The notes under the pieces are model-generated. The model was not told where the DNA came from. It was given only the letters and a program-made list of their open reading frames with translations, and did not search any database. Both the position numbers and the translations under genes were made by a program. From Aplysia californica (lineage: Eukaryota; Mollusca; Gastropoda; Aplysiida; Aplysiidae), in the NCBI RefSeq assembly GCF_000002075.1, contig NW_004798476.1, forward strand, positions 69,058 through 133,057: DNA of 64,000 nucleotides, given 5' to 3'. Positions 11,450-22,918 of this stretch are shown one piece after another. Positions within the stretch are counted from its first letter, which is position 1. Every line of letters begins with the position of its first letter.

Positions 11450-13370
11450 TGAAAATTTTCCTTTTAAAAAAACATAAATTGCCGCAAAACATGGAAAATA
11501 ATTTCAGCTAGCCTAACCCTACCCCAACCCTTCCCCTTCATAATCCTAGCCTTATATTATTACTCCGATCCAGCAAATGTGAACGAAAGGCAAATCTGGA
11601 AGAATGACAGGTATTCTTTTACTGGTAAATTAATACTTTTAGACCCACATACAGATGCACTGTTTTGAGGGCTAAACTGTCATAATTTTTGCTGCAGAAC
11701 ACAAATATGACCACTAAAACCCTTGCAAATCAATTGTTTTCAAGTAAATATATCAATCCTAATTGCAAAAATATCAAATCATAGTGAAATGCAGAAACCC
11801 CCCATGTAAACCAAGTCAAACACTGCTACGCCATTGGTCTTACAGTATAACACGGATAGCTCAAATTCGCCGGGACCGGCCTCAGTAGTTAGAGTGATCC
11901 GTAGTTCGACGGATACCTGAACAGTGTTATGGCATCAGCTATGCCATGAGAGAATCAAGGGAAGCAACAAAGATTGTGTGTGGACAAAGATTCTTCTTTT
12001 TTCAGCCATTGTCCTAGATCAGATAGGTTAGATCTATGCCTATCTATGCCTATTGATTTGAATCTGAAATTTGAGAGAATTTGAAATTGACAGATTGAGA
12101 ATGAAAAACACGATGAGCAACGCTTTCGAGTTCCATCGGTAATGAGCCTACCAGTACCAAGACAACTTAATTGAACAGGTTAGTGTGAGCGGTCTTCAGT
12201 CTGCACCAATTGAACGGTGCCTTTTCAAATTTTTCAAAACACACAATTTGACAAGATAAGCATATCGCAACAGTGATCAACACGATGACGAAACAATACA
12301 GCCCTAGCTCGCCTCTCACACCAAGAGCGTAGTCCTTTGCCAAGAGGGGTGGGGCGGCCGATCGTGGGATGCACAACTCCTCCTCTCGCCCGCTCCACAC
12401 AAGCCTAGCTAGGTCTAGGACCTAGGCACGCACAGAGGGCACGTGTGTCTCGCAGCGCGATAAAAATAGCAGAGCAAGCTGCTTCTGTGGAAGTGGGGGT
12501 ATTTTACAAACCTCGCCTTTTTCCGTTTTAATTATTATTCATATTTTTTGGTCTCAAGTGCACCTCAAAGGACATTGACTATAGACCTCTACGGCAGTGG
12601 AATTAGTCCGACTATTCCATGTTTGTGTTCCAGCTTTGCGTAAATTTCTTACAAAGATAAAGAAGAAGGCACAGTTCGACGGATGCGTGATTTCACTGGT
12701 TATACTGTAGTTCTGTTTTCAAACATCAATAACTCAATAACTATTGATTTGCTGGAAAAAAGAAGACCATATTCGTGTTCAGCATGCAAAATACTACTAG
12801 AAAAAAAGTATATAAACTTGTACATGAGACGGGTCAATGAGTAAAAAAACCTTCCTTTCCCTCCCATTTCACATTTAGCTACTATGTGTCCATTTTCTAC
12901 TACATATGATGCACTGTATACGAATATCGACTTCATTTCCGACGCAAATTAAAAGTTTAGAAAACATTTGATAGTTCAGGTCATACTAAAATACGAAAAA
13001 ACGCGAAATGACACGAAGACACTAAAAAATGCGAAAAAGACACGAAAAAGACATCTTATTTGTGTCCATTCAGACTTCAGACTCATTTTCAGGGTTACTT
13101 CGATCAAAATTGGGGTAATGCTTACCATCTACAGTCCCTACAAGTTTGTATTATATTCTGCCATGATGAACACCCGAGACTTCCAGATGAATGCCACATT
13201 GGCGCATGACGTCCTTTCGATGTTTCATTTTCTTTTCTGTTGCATCAGAATATTATTAGTAAAATATTATTAATCATACAATTACTGTGATAGGACTTTC
13301 CTTACTTTATAGCGCTGGGTACCACTGTGACAAGTGGAAAATTACTTTTTGTTAAACGCCTCTTGTAGAC
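11450..13370. other. Intergenic or far upstream MARF1 intron, nothing supported
   Basis: No coding region, RNA gene or defined element was seen. A poly-G run lies just right of it at about 13374-13394. Confidence 0.35.
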
Positions 13371-14685
13371 TTTTGGGGGGTGGGGGGGGGGGGGTGTATG
13401 TGTTTTATGGCGCTCACAACTGCATAAGGTCATGAGTGCATGGGACACATTAATTAAACATTTTCAGCCGATTTCCTATGAAATTTTGAATGTTGCCCAG
13501 GCGGCAGCTGAAGCATACTCTTTTATTGATTTTGGACCACCAGGACCAAGGCATCTTTAACGTGCGCAACTTGCACTCAGGACCTCCAAGATTTTTCGCC
13601 TTTGTCCGGGAAGGCTGGAATAGATCGCATCTTTTCGCATTTAAGTATGACTGCATGATTTTTAAAGGAGCTTTTATCATACTAAGCCTAATTGCGTAGT
13701 AATTTTTGCGCTTTGGACCAATCAGGGATGCCCCCCTGAAGTAAGAAAAAAATCTAAAGTGTTACACAAGGGGGAGGGGCATGCCCCCCTGTCCCTGTTT
13801 TAACTTATATTTGATGTTTTGCAGTAAGTATTGAAATTTTCTTGAAAATAAATGATTTGCAACAGTTTTAGTAGCTAGACTATATGTGTGATCTGCAAGA
13901 AATGAAACTGCAGTTTGATTCCCAATGCAGTGCATCTGTGAGCGGGAGTGAAAGTAAAAATTTACCGAATGCCAGTCTTCTACACCTCAGCCTCCACAAG
14001 AAAGTGCCCATGCCATGCCATTAAAAAATGAATTAGATCTATTATTTTATTATTCCTAGTTTCCTGTCTGAATATGGTCTAAGACAAAGACCCTGTGTTT
14101 TGAAAGTCGTCGTGACGCCCTGAAAATGCAGTTTCCAATTTTGAATTTAACTTTTAACCCTGGAAGCACGCAGGTCCTCTAAAAAAGGCGTGAGCCAGGC
14201 TACCCGGGAAGTGCTCAGGCCCTATATATAGGGCCGACCTACTTCAACCTGGATGCGCGCAGGCCATATATAAAGGGCATGGACGCTGACCTTTTGCCAT
14301 GTAAAATTTCAATATTCCTTACATGACTTAGACCTAGTAAATTACAGGTCAAAGTTAAAAATAGGGACCAATGACTTTGCAAATTATCTTGACCTAGTAG
14401 AGTGTCTCTTGACCAAGATATCGATCGATAAAGTGACGCGGTCCAGCTGAGCGACTACACACTATGTGTTATCACTTGTTCCGCTGTACTAATGTACTAA
14501 TTGTTGAGTTTATCGCGTTTTGTGCTTTGTTTGTATTTATTTGATCACTTATCATTTTCTAATGGCTCAATCTATCAGCTTTAAGAAAAGAAATGGTTTT
14601 ATATATGCCTTTTATCATCTGTAGAGCTGCAAATGGTCATTTTTCAGTAGCAAGTATATATCACTGGTACCTCAGCTGATAATCC

Positions 14686-14785
14686 NNNNNNNNNNNNNNN
14701 NNNNNNNNNNNNNNNNNNNNNNNNNNNNNNNNNNNNNNNNNNNNNNNNNNNNNNNNNNNNNNNNNNNNNNNNNNNNNNNNNNNNN
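14686..14785. other. Assembly gap, 100 N
   Basis: Exactly 100 unknown bases, the conventional size for a gap of unknown length. Confidence 0.99.
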
Positions 14786-15099
14786 ATGTTTACAACCGAA
14801 TGGCCGTGGCGGCGGAGCATATTTGGAGGGTTACTTCCAGTGAAATGCTGAACGCTTCTACTATGATTAAGAAAGATCTTGCTCACTTCACCCCTTCCGG
14901 TACCGTAACGTGATGCTTCACCGCCGGTCACAGGAGTCTACGAGGCGAATCATGACAGAATCGCGCTGCTGCGAGCGCGTTCACTAAACTGCCTAATAAC
15001 TCCATTGTACTTACCATCGATCCGCGTATTTTAAATACATTTACTTGCATTAACTCTCGTCCTGCTGGGACCGGGTTTATATGTCGCCCGATAGCCTAT

Positions 15100-15680
15100 T
15101 TCGGTACCTCGCCTGTGTTCAGGTCCCGCGTCAGTCTGGCCCCTGGCTCAGCGCACGCGCGCCGAGCATCATTCTCAGTTCAATTCGGGTCCAGCATCAG
15201 ATCCCCATTCACGCAGCTCAAGTGTGTGTGCGTCAGTCTGCTTGAGTTTGTGTGCGCTTGTGGCCTTCTTCTAGAACCGCCTGCGCTGGTTCGTAACCAA
15301 GGCATACGTCTCAATCAAAACACGCCAAGTTGGTAGCTCTAGATGTTCGTCCAATGAAATTATAGAAAAAATTGACCCACTTAGACATGAAGAGCTCGAA
15401 AGGATAGTCAGGAAACAAGACTTCCATTTTTAGATACAAAATCTTTCAAATGAGCTTGATTTTGTATGAAATGATAACTACCTGATAAAAAATAAACTTG
15501 TTTGATAATTTTGAATACCATTGTGCGAGTACAAAGATTAATTTGAGTGCAAGACATTCAGAAATTGACCTATATTATCCCCTTTCGAACCCCACGTCAT
15601 TCATAACAACAAGAGCGTCTAGAAAGGTTATATTCGAATGGGCGTAACGACTCGTAATGTCAGCTTGTAAGAGGGGGTTA
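15100..15680 (+). repeat. Dispersed repeat R1, copy 2
   Basis: Plus-strand copy of R1. The IDPLRHEELERI segment differs from copy 1 mostly at third codon positions, but a length change just before it breaks the frame. Confidence 0.6.
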
Positions 15681-17940
15681 TTCATGTGTTTGTAACACTT
15701 TATATATAGAAAGCTATGAAAGATAGAGCATTATTTTCATCATCGATTAATACACTCCCACTGTATTCATGGTGAAAACACACATTTCCCGGCGCGCGCT
15801 GTACATCAACAGTACTCACTGAGAGACCCTGGCGGCCTGCCCGGAACGTCCAACATAATTGATTGCTGATAAGATTCGCATCTCAGCACAGACGCAGGAC
15901 AAGAGTTAAATTACTGAACATTAAAAACTAAAATTTTAGATAGATCTACAAAGTATAAAGACATTTGGTTGTAAATTAATAAATACAGTCTACATGTAAA
16001 TGTTTTTTGTCACTTTATCTATGTCAATGTTAATGTCAAAACTGAAAAATCTTAACACAGATCTAAAGGTTTTACTCTTTATTATTTCTTACATAATGAA
16101 GAATGAGTGAGTGGAAAATACGATGAACTCAAAGAATGTCAGACCAGGTGAACATAGATCTAGATCTAGATTCTATGTTAAATTATCATTTATTTCTAAT
16201 ATTATTCAAGAATTAGGGGGTGATGGCACAGACTAGACCTAAGTGGACACATTCACCAACCCTGGAGGCAGTCACCAACCCTAACGGACGCATTCACCAG
16301 CTGTTTGGCAAAGTGGACGCGTCACTAGAAATCCATAGTGGATGCGTTAAAATGCAATTTAGAATGACACAAAGTCTATTAAGCATAGCCTACTGAGATG
16401 ATAATTAAGTCTGGTGATGCATCCGATTCTGCCAGTTACGCCGATACTTTCAAAATTTGGATCAATACGAAAATAACTCAATTATGCCAAATTATGGCTT
16501 TCTAAAGTAAAGGCAAAGACCAAAAGGTGGACGTGCACCTGACTTTAACCTTTTGCTTCTTTTTTTCACTGCTGCATTATTTTTCACGCGAACATTCCTG
16601 AGGGCCACCTCTATTTTCACCCCAGGTGAGAATAGCGCAGGCGAGTCTTTTAGCTATTCTCACCCGGTGGGCGTTCACCGTCGTTATAGCCTAGATAGAG
16701 CCCAACCAGGGAAGCGTTCACCCCGAACCACAGAATTCTACACTGTGGTAACAGAATTGTAGAATTCTGTGCCGTGAACAAGCGTTCTAGATCTATTACT
16801 ACTGTTAGTGTTAGCCTAAAAGCATGCAATTTTGTCTGTGGGCAGTGGGAGAGAAACAGAGAGAGAGGAGTAGCGCGAGAACATCCTGGCAAAACAAAAT
16901 GGCGACCCGCGTAGTTCGGCTCGATTCGGAAAGTTAAATAGCCGTTGCATCTTTGTAGCCGACCAAATTAATTTAGTTTTGTTTTGTAACATCATTTTTT
17001 AACTCTGGTTTTGGTCAATTTGATCGTCCGCACCAATAGTAGCAATGCCCATCGAGCCCTTTTTGTTCTGCCGATTTTTGGCCCCCGCCGCGGGGGTGTT
17101 TCGTAGGACGCACTAAGGCAAAGGTTGTTGTCTTCAACTCGCTCTCACGCCGCTTCTCGAGAATGGATATGAATTAAACTTGGCAGCCAATCAGAAAAGA
17201 GGTCAATCTCGTAGTATGCAGTTTGACAACTTTGTACCCATCCAAGAACCAGTCGAAAACGTTTGCGAAAGTGGTTAATGTGGTGCGCTTTGAAGATTTT
17301 TCGGAGCTGTGATTTGTCAAACTGCTGACTCATACGTTGTACACCATTTTTCTTTATTCCCTTAAAATGTCATGCTTCTGTGTTTAGCGGTTTTTGCGTA
17401 ATCTTTAAAAATGAGGGAGTAACTAAGGAAAAAGCGGCATTGCCATTTGCGCGTGCTGGGTGAACAACCGGCGGCTGGGAAATTTCCACTGAGTGACGTC
17501 ATCAGCCATTGGTCGCCTCGGGCGCAACAAACGAGGCCCCGCTAATGCGAACCGGAGAGGGGGGGAAGGATACTTGAAAACTAAACGGGGGCCTTGATAA
17601 CTTGCATTTTTGTTGCATTTTAGTCACAATACAATAGATGTAGTCATTATTATTTGCTTGATTGCATGAAAGAAGAATAGAAACGGAAAAGCAAACATCT
17701 TGAGATGTGGTATGGCATCGTGTTTACGTAATAAAAACCTATTCCCCCCTCTTGGGAAAGCACACACTTGAAATCGTCCTGTGTGCTCTGTTTGGAAAAG
17801 TGAGACATTAAGATTGTTATTATTAATTAAAGAGTATGGTACTTATTTAGTCCAGTCTGGGAAGATAGTCCCGTTATATACATTGTTATCGTTCACGCGT
17901 GTGTGCGTGAGTGTGCGCTCGTGCATGTGTGTGTGTGCGT

Positions 17941-17974
17941 GAGGGAGGGAGGGAGGGAGGGAGGGGAGAGGGGG

Positions 17975-18003
<29 letters not shown>
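17941..18003 (+). repeat. GGGA/GA low-complexity tract
   Basis: Runs of GAGGGAGG followed by (AG)n. Open frames across it are compositional artefacts. Confidence 0.85.
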
Positions 18004-18005
<2 letters not shown>

Positions 18006-18495
18006 TGTATATATGTTACATTTATAGTATGAGTTGTAGCCTAAACATGCGAAATATTCCCGTGACTTGTAAACTATACTATCTAAATGCATCTTAATCT
18101 ACCACACAATAGGACACTGTCCAACAATGGATACACAGAGACGATCTTATTTTCTATTACAAAGTATGCATGCTAGTAGAGAACTGGATTTATTAGACTA
18201 ATAAATCCAGCTCTCTACTTACATTTTTGTGACAAATTGATCCAGAGCATTGCTTGGCATGGAGGAACCTTTTATGTTCCCAAGTTTCATTCAAATATCA
18301 TGACTTTGGGAGAAGATATAATATGACTGATAATCTTTGTAAATCTGTAAAGAACGCCACTTTTTTACCTGTTAATGTCTTTACAACTCAAAAAGTATGA
18401 TAGATTAAAAATCTGACAGCATGACTAGATTCTGCATCAAAAACTGTGCTAGACTGCCAAGTTTCATTTACATACTCCAAGAAATAGGCGAGCTA

Positions 18496-19942
18496 CAGGG
18501 TCCCCACCAAATCCTGGAAAATTTTTTCAAGACCCCCAATTTTTTTTCAAGACCCCAATTCGAGGGAAAAATCAGGCCGCTGCGCATCAAGAATGGTCCC
18601 CAAAAAGCCCATCTATCAATGATAAAAAGTCAAAATGTCTATATATGATTGCAAATCTACATTTTGTAGTATAGTCTTCAAACAATAGATGACTATAATA
18701 CTGGGTGACTGCCAACCCAGCTTCTCAATTTTCCAAGGGAGGGGCCTCATCCATTTTCCAGGAACATGTTACATAACAATGAAAGCGTGTGCTCCATTTA
18801 TATCTAATATAATACATGTATATGTTTGTGAATACACACACACACACACACACACACACATGTTGGTACATTATATCCAGTCAACAACATGTCAGTGTGG
18901 CACTGGGATCTTGAGAGACTTTGGTATTTCAGTCTGTTCTTACTTATTTATATTTTCCCCACATCATATTAGCCAACATAACAAACTATAGGCCCTATAT
19001 AAAAAATGAATCCTGTTTTGAGCCTGAGAAAAGACCTAGAACAAGAATATCGACTGTCAATAACCAGTCAAACTCAAAGTAGAGTAATATTAGTAATAAC
19101 ATCTAGAATGGCTCAAGTACACCTATTCAGTGTGAGAGGTGCAAGAACTGAGGGAGGGCAAAATGCAGTGACACTGAAAATCTGCCTATCTTGAACAGAA
19201 AGCTAAAATATAGATATAAATTACAATCACCCCATTCAATGAAACGCGAACACTTTAGTTCAATAACAAGGCATGACGGATCCCGATTCCACACAAGACC
19301 TGCACCAACGCACACTTTGCAGCGAGCTCATAAGTAGTTATCAAAATGCTAAAAATTTGCTTCCAAGTTCAGTTTTTGTCCGCTAGCGTTGCCTTCAGCC
19401 CCACCCCTCCCCCCACCCCCCAATCCCCTTCAACGAGTGTATCTTATAAAGGAGTCCTATACTTCACAGCGCTCAGACCGCCGGTACTCACAGGTTCATT
19501 GACCGGTCACGAGGGCGAACCTGTCAAGACGCTTGTATACGTTCTTTTTCTTCTTTTTTTTCCCCCCAAGCGACAGCAGAGGGCAATTTTTAATATTGAT
19601 TTATTTTCAAGGCGACACAGCTTTCATAATGCATAATCTGCATGTTACAAATGGAGTGTGATCTATCAGACTATTACCGGAAAATTTCTGGGCGGTAACG
19701 AAAGCGAAAGTAGATCTTGATTCTTCCCGATCGAGCCTCGGTGTCACACATACACTTCCGCCACAGCGGTTCAATTACGTTTCCTCTTCAGGATTCATCA
19801 ACCATACAGTCTAGATAGCTACACATTACACAGGCCCTATCCTTTCATGAGTTACCGACCCATCACAAAATTCCCGACTTTTTCCCGACCTTCCGACCCA
19901 TCTCAAAATTCCCGACTTTTTCCCGACCTGGTGAGGACCCTG
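18496..19942. mobile_element. DNA element with CAGGGTCC inverted ends, nested in M
   Basis: Left end CAGGGTCCCCACCA and right end TGGTGAGGACCCTG are inverted repeats. The flanks share GAGCTA (18490-18495 and 19943-19948), and the parallel sequence at 20120 (GCGAGTTATG) shows the unoccupied form. It carries repeated CCCGACTTTTTCCCGACC strings near the right end, a CA microsatellite (18836-18860) and a copy of repeat R2. Possibly hAT-like by its CAGGG tip, though the shared flank is 6 bp rather than the usual 8. Confidence 0.6.
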
Positions 19943-20785
19943 GAGCTATGACAAATATTGTCTCAAAACGCACCGAAAAACGCCACATTTTTACCTATAA
20001 ACGTCTTCATAACTCAAAAAGTAGGATAGCTATGACAAATCTGAAAGCAAGACTAGATTCTGCACTAAAAAATGTACTAAGTTGCCAAGATTCATTTAAA
20101 TACTCCGAGAAATGAGCGAGTTATGAAGAATATTGTCTCAAAACTCACCAAAAACGTCCCATATTTTGGGGGTTTTTCATTATATAAAAGTATACCAAAA
20201 ATTAATTGATTTAAAAAATTGTAACTTTTTTGTTTATTGACGGATTTCAAAAATCCAAAAAGTTCCATGCTCTGTGGAGATAGAGCTACAAAATGCACCT
20301 ATTTGCAAACACTTTCTGACAAACAAAAAAACGTTTTTCATGGTCATTGCTACCGATAGACAGTATTCAGAAAGAAACAGAGAGAGAGAGAGGGGAGGAG
20401 TAGACCTTGCAAGAACTTCCAGGCAAAACAAAATGGCGACCCGCGTAGTTCGGCTCGATTTGAAAAGTGAAATAGCCATAGCATCTTTGAAGACGATCAA
20501 ATTAGCTTACTTTTGTGCTATAACGTAATTTTTTCTTGGCTTTTATCAATCTGATCATCCACATCGATAGACAGTATTCCGAAATGAGGTAAAACAGGTC
20601 TTGTTTCACACCGGAAGAGAATAGCCTATGCTGGCAAGTCTCACGTGGGGTGAGAGGGAGATCGTATTGTTATTCTCACCCCGGGTAAGGATAGCCACTT
20701 CCATTCCTGAGCTGTTTCCTCATTCACTTTTGCACGACTGTAGCGGTTACGTTGTGCCTCTTCTGTGCCAATGGCGGATGATTCA

Positions 20786-22021
20786 GGGCGCGGGAAGATT
20801 GAAGAACACTGGACCACTCGTACATTATTGCGCGAGAATGTGGAGTAGGTGGGGCGGGTGGTTGGCGTTCAGTACGGGTTCTTTTGTCTTCTTCCCCCTG
20901 ACTATGGAAGAATGAAGAATACCGGACCACTCGTACATTATTGCGCGAGAATGTTTGACAGAAGCTGCGTAATGTCAGTCTCTGAAATGTTCGTAACTCG
21001 TGTCCCCCCCCCGGACAAATTTTAAGGCCCTTAAGATTCTGGTCCCTGATAAATGTTTGCCCAATAAGCGCAATCCCGCACGGCGCTCCACACCTGGTCC
21101 CTGATCAGTCGTCGTCCCGCGCAGGCAACGCATTTCGTTTAGGGCGGGGTCTGCATCTGTGTGCTAAAATGTGTGTGCGTCAATCTGCTTGTGCCTGTGT
21201 GTCCATCTGGAACTTACTGCATTGTTTTGCAACGCGAGGCGTTGGTAGAGATAACAGAGCGTCGGCTGAGACGTTCATCCAATGAAATATGAGCATTTTG
21301 ACCCAGTTAGACACTTGAGGGACTCGAAAGTCGAAAGGATATTCAGGAAATTTATAAGACTTTCATCTTTCAAGGCAAACACCTTTCCTCACTTTTCAAA
21401 CGATCTAATTTTTACACCAAACGTTGTTTCCTCATGTAACTAATCATATTTGGTGGTTTTTTAACCATTGTCCTACCAGAGGGAGAAATTTGAGAACAAC
21501 TGAATAAAAAAAAAATCGGAAATAATCCCCTTTTTTTCCTCTTTCGAATGATAGCTGATAAGCAGCTGTTCCCAAGTTCATTCATAATAGGTGTGAAATC
21601 TGGAAAACTCTGGAATGGTTATTCGATTTGGTGTAACTTCCAATCTCAGCGTCTCTGATCAACCGACGAGGAGATAATGGGATTATTCGTGTGATCGTAA
21701 CAATTATTCATTGATAGTATCAGTTTGCTATAAAAGATGAGGTGTTTCCCTGACCTGCCGCGGCACGCTCGCGTGACCAGTGTTTGACCCCGGCGCCCCG
21801 TGGCACAAGCTCGCAGGCGACGTAAGTGGGTCATCGATCGATAAGAGCCCTCTTCCGGTTAACTAGTCCGCAGGACTAGAGTTAATGAATAGATCTACCG
21901 GTCCGAGACTCTCCATTGAGAGATATTAAAAACAGGAAAATTATGAATTCCTGAGGTTGAGACATCAGGCCAACTCAGTCCGCTGGTCCGGTATTCTTCA
22001 ATCTTATCCAGGGCGCCCTGA
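20786..22021. repeat. Direct and inverted repeat cluster with ACCACTCGTACATTATTG
   Basis: The phrase GGACCACTCGTACATTATTG occurs twice directly (about 20814 and 20922). A related inverted phrase (CCGGTATTCTTCAATCTTATC) lies at 21988-22008. The outer parts (CAGGGCGCGGGAAGATTG and, inverted, CAGGGCGCCCTGGATAAG) could be ends of a transposon containing R1 copy 3, but no target duplication was found. Confidence 0.4.
21050..21750 (+). repeat. Dispersed repeat R1, copy 3 (diverged)
   Basis: Keeps GTGCGTCAATCTGCTTG, CATCCAATGAAATATGAGCA and TTTGACCCAGTTAGACA in the same order as the other copies, with many changes. Confidence 0.5.
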
Positions 22022-22122
22022 TTGTGAACGAAGCCAGTAATGCCTGCAAACTACATTCATGGCATGAACGTAGTCATGAGTCACAGCATTTAAAAGTTGC
22101 AGAACAAACCAATCACATCATT

Positions 22123-22909
22123 GGCCACCTCTATTCTCACCCGGGATGAGAATAGTGCAGGCTAGTCTTTTGGCTATTCTCACCCGGTGCGCGTTCACCA
22201 GATCTAGGCCAACAAATTTTGCGTTCACCCTAAACCACAGAATTCTACACTGTGATAACAGAAAAATTGTAGAATTCTGTGCCGTGAACAAACGTTCCAT
22301 TACAACTGTAGCCTACTAAAAGCGTACAATTTTGTATGTGGGCAGTGGAGAGAGAGAGAGAGAGAAAGAAACAGAGAGAGGAGTAGCGCGAGAACTTCCG
22401 GTCAAAACAAAATGGCGACCCGCGTAGTTCGGCTCGATTCGAAAAGTTAAATAGCCGTAGCATCTTTTTTGCAGACAACCAAATTAATTTACTTTTGTGT
22501 TTTAACATCATTTTTAAACTTTATTTTGGTCAATTTGATCGTCCACACCGATAGACTGATAGACAGTATTCAAAAAGAGACAGAGAGAGAGAGAAGGGAG
22601 GAGTAGAACTTCCGGGCAAAACAAAATGGCGACCCGCGTAGTTCGGCTCGATTCGAACAGTGAAATAGATCTAGCCATAGCATCTTTGAATTTGAAGACG
22701 ATCAAATTAGCTTACTTTTTTTGTGCTATACGTAATTTTTTCTTGGCTTTTATCAATTTGATCATCCACATCGATAGAAAGTATTCCGAAATGAGGAAAA
22801 ACAGGTCTTGTTTCAAACCGGGTGAGAATAGCCTACGGCCGCAAGTCTCACCCGGGGTGAGAGGTCGATCGTATTTCTATTCTCACCCCGGATGAGAATA
22901 GCCACTTCC
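22123..22909. mobile_element. Hairpin-ended DNA element, TCACCCGGGTGA family, short intact copy
   Basis: A complete 787-bp element flanked by the perfect 9-bp duplication CACATCATT (22114-22122 and 22910-22918). Left tip GGCCACCTCTATTCTCACCC, right tip (inverted) GGAAGTGGCTATTCTCATCC. Each tip folds on itself through TCACCC..GGGTGA, and inner copies of the block lie at 22170-22190 and 22845-22880. The interior is a tandem pair of about 215-230 bp units (22340-22785), each containing a GA-rich run and the core ACTTCCGGN CAAAACAAAATGGCGACC described separately. It encodes no transposase. Confidence 0.85.
22394..22655 (+). promoter_or_regulatory. Duplicated promoter-like core (ETS plus YY1-type sites) inside the hairpin element
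   Basis: The sequence ACTTCCGG, 5-8 bases, then AAAATGGCGACC, is present twice here (about 22395 and 22608) and twice in the long copy (about 16888, without a clean CTTCCGG, and 20417). ACTTCCGG is a canonical ETS site and AAAATGGCG a canonical YY1 site, both typical of core promoters of animal housekeeping genes. The downstream ATGGCGACCCGCGTAGTT can also be read as MATRVVRLD. Whether it acts as a promoter or encodes a short peptide is inference. Confidence 0.45.
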
Positions 22910-22918
22910 CACATCATT

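Larger units (their letters stand above)
17041..20351. mobile_element. Element M, inserted in the long copy
   Basis: Bounded by AGCAATGCCCAT and, inverted at the right end, AGCAATGACCAT. The 9-bp flanks ACCAATAGT and ACCGATAGA agree at 7 of 9. Its tip fits the loose terminal consensus of the other hairpin elements. The short relative at 22123 lacks this whole block, which defines it as an insertion. It holds low-complexity DNA, the element at 18496-19942 and two copies of an internal repeat (18350-18495 and 19980-20130). Confidence 0.6.
16603..20702. mobile_element. Hairpin-ended DNA element, TCACCCGGGTGA family, long copy
   Basis: Starts GGCCACCTCTATTTTC and ends GATAGCCACTTCC, flanked on both sides by the perfect 9-bp duplication ATTCCTGAG (16594-16602 and 20703-20711). 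Each tip carries self-complementary TCACCC..GGGTGA blocks, and the left end also has a GAATTCTAC palindrome. Removing the inner insertion (17041-20351 plus one 9-bp duplicate) leaves 780 bp, almost exactly the 787 bp of the uninterrupted relative at 22123-22909. No transposase is encoded. The 9-bp duplication suggests a Mutator-like, non-autonomous element. Confidence 0.8.

Noticed and set aside
18182-18218. Hairpin GAACTGGATTTATTAG..CTAATAAATCCAG
   Set aside because: Strong palindrome, but single-copy here and without tip motif or target duplication; kept out of the hairpin-element clan.
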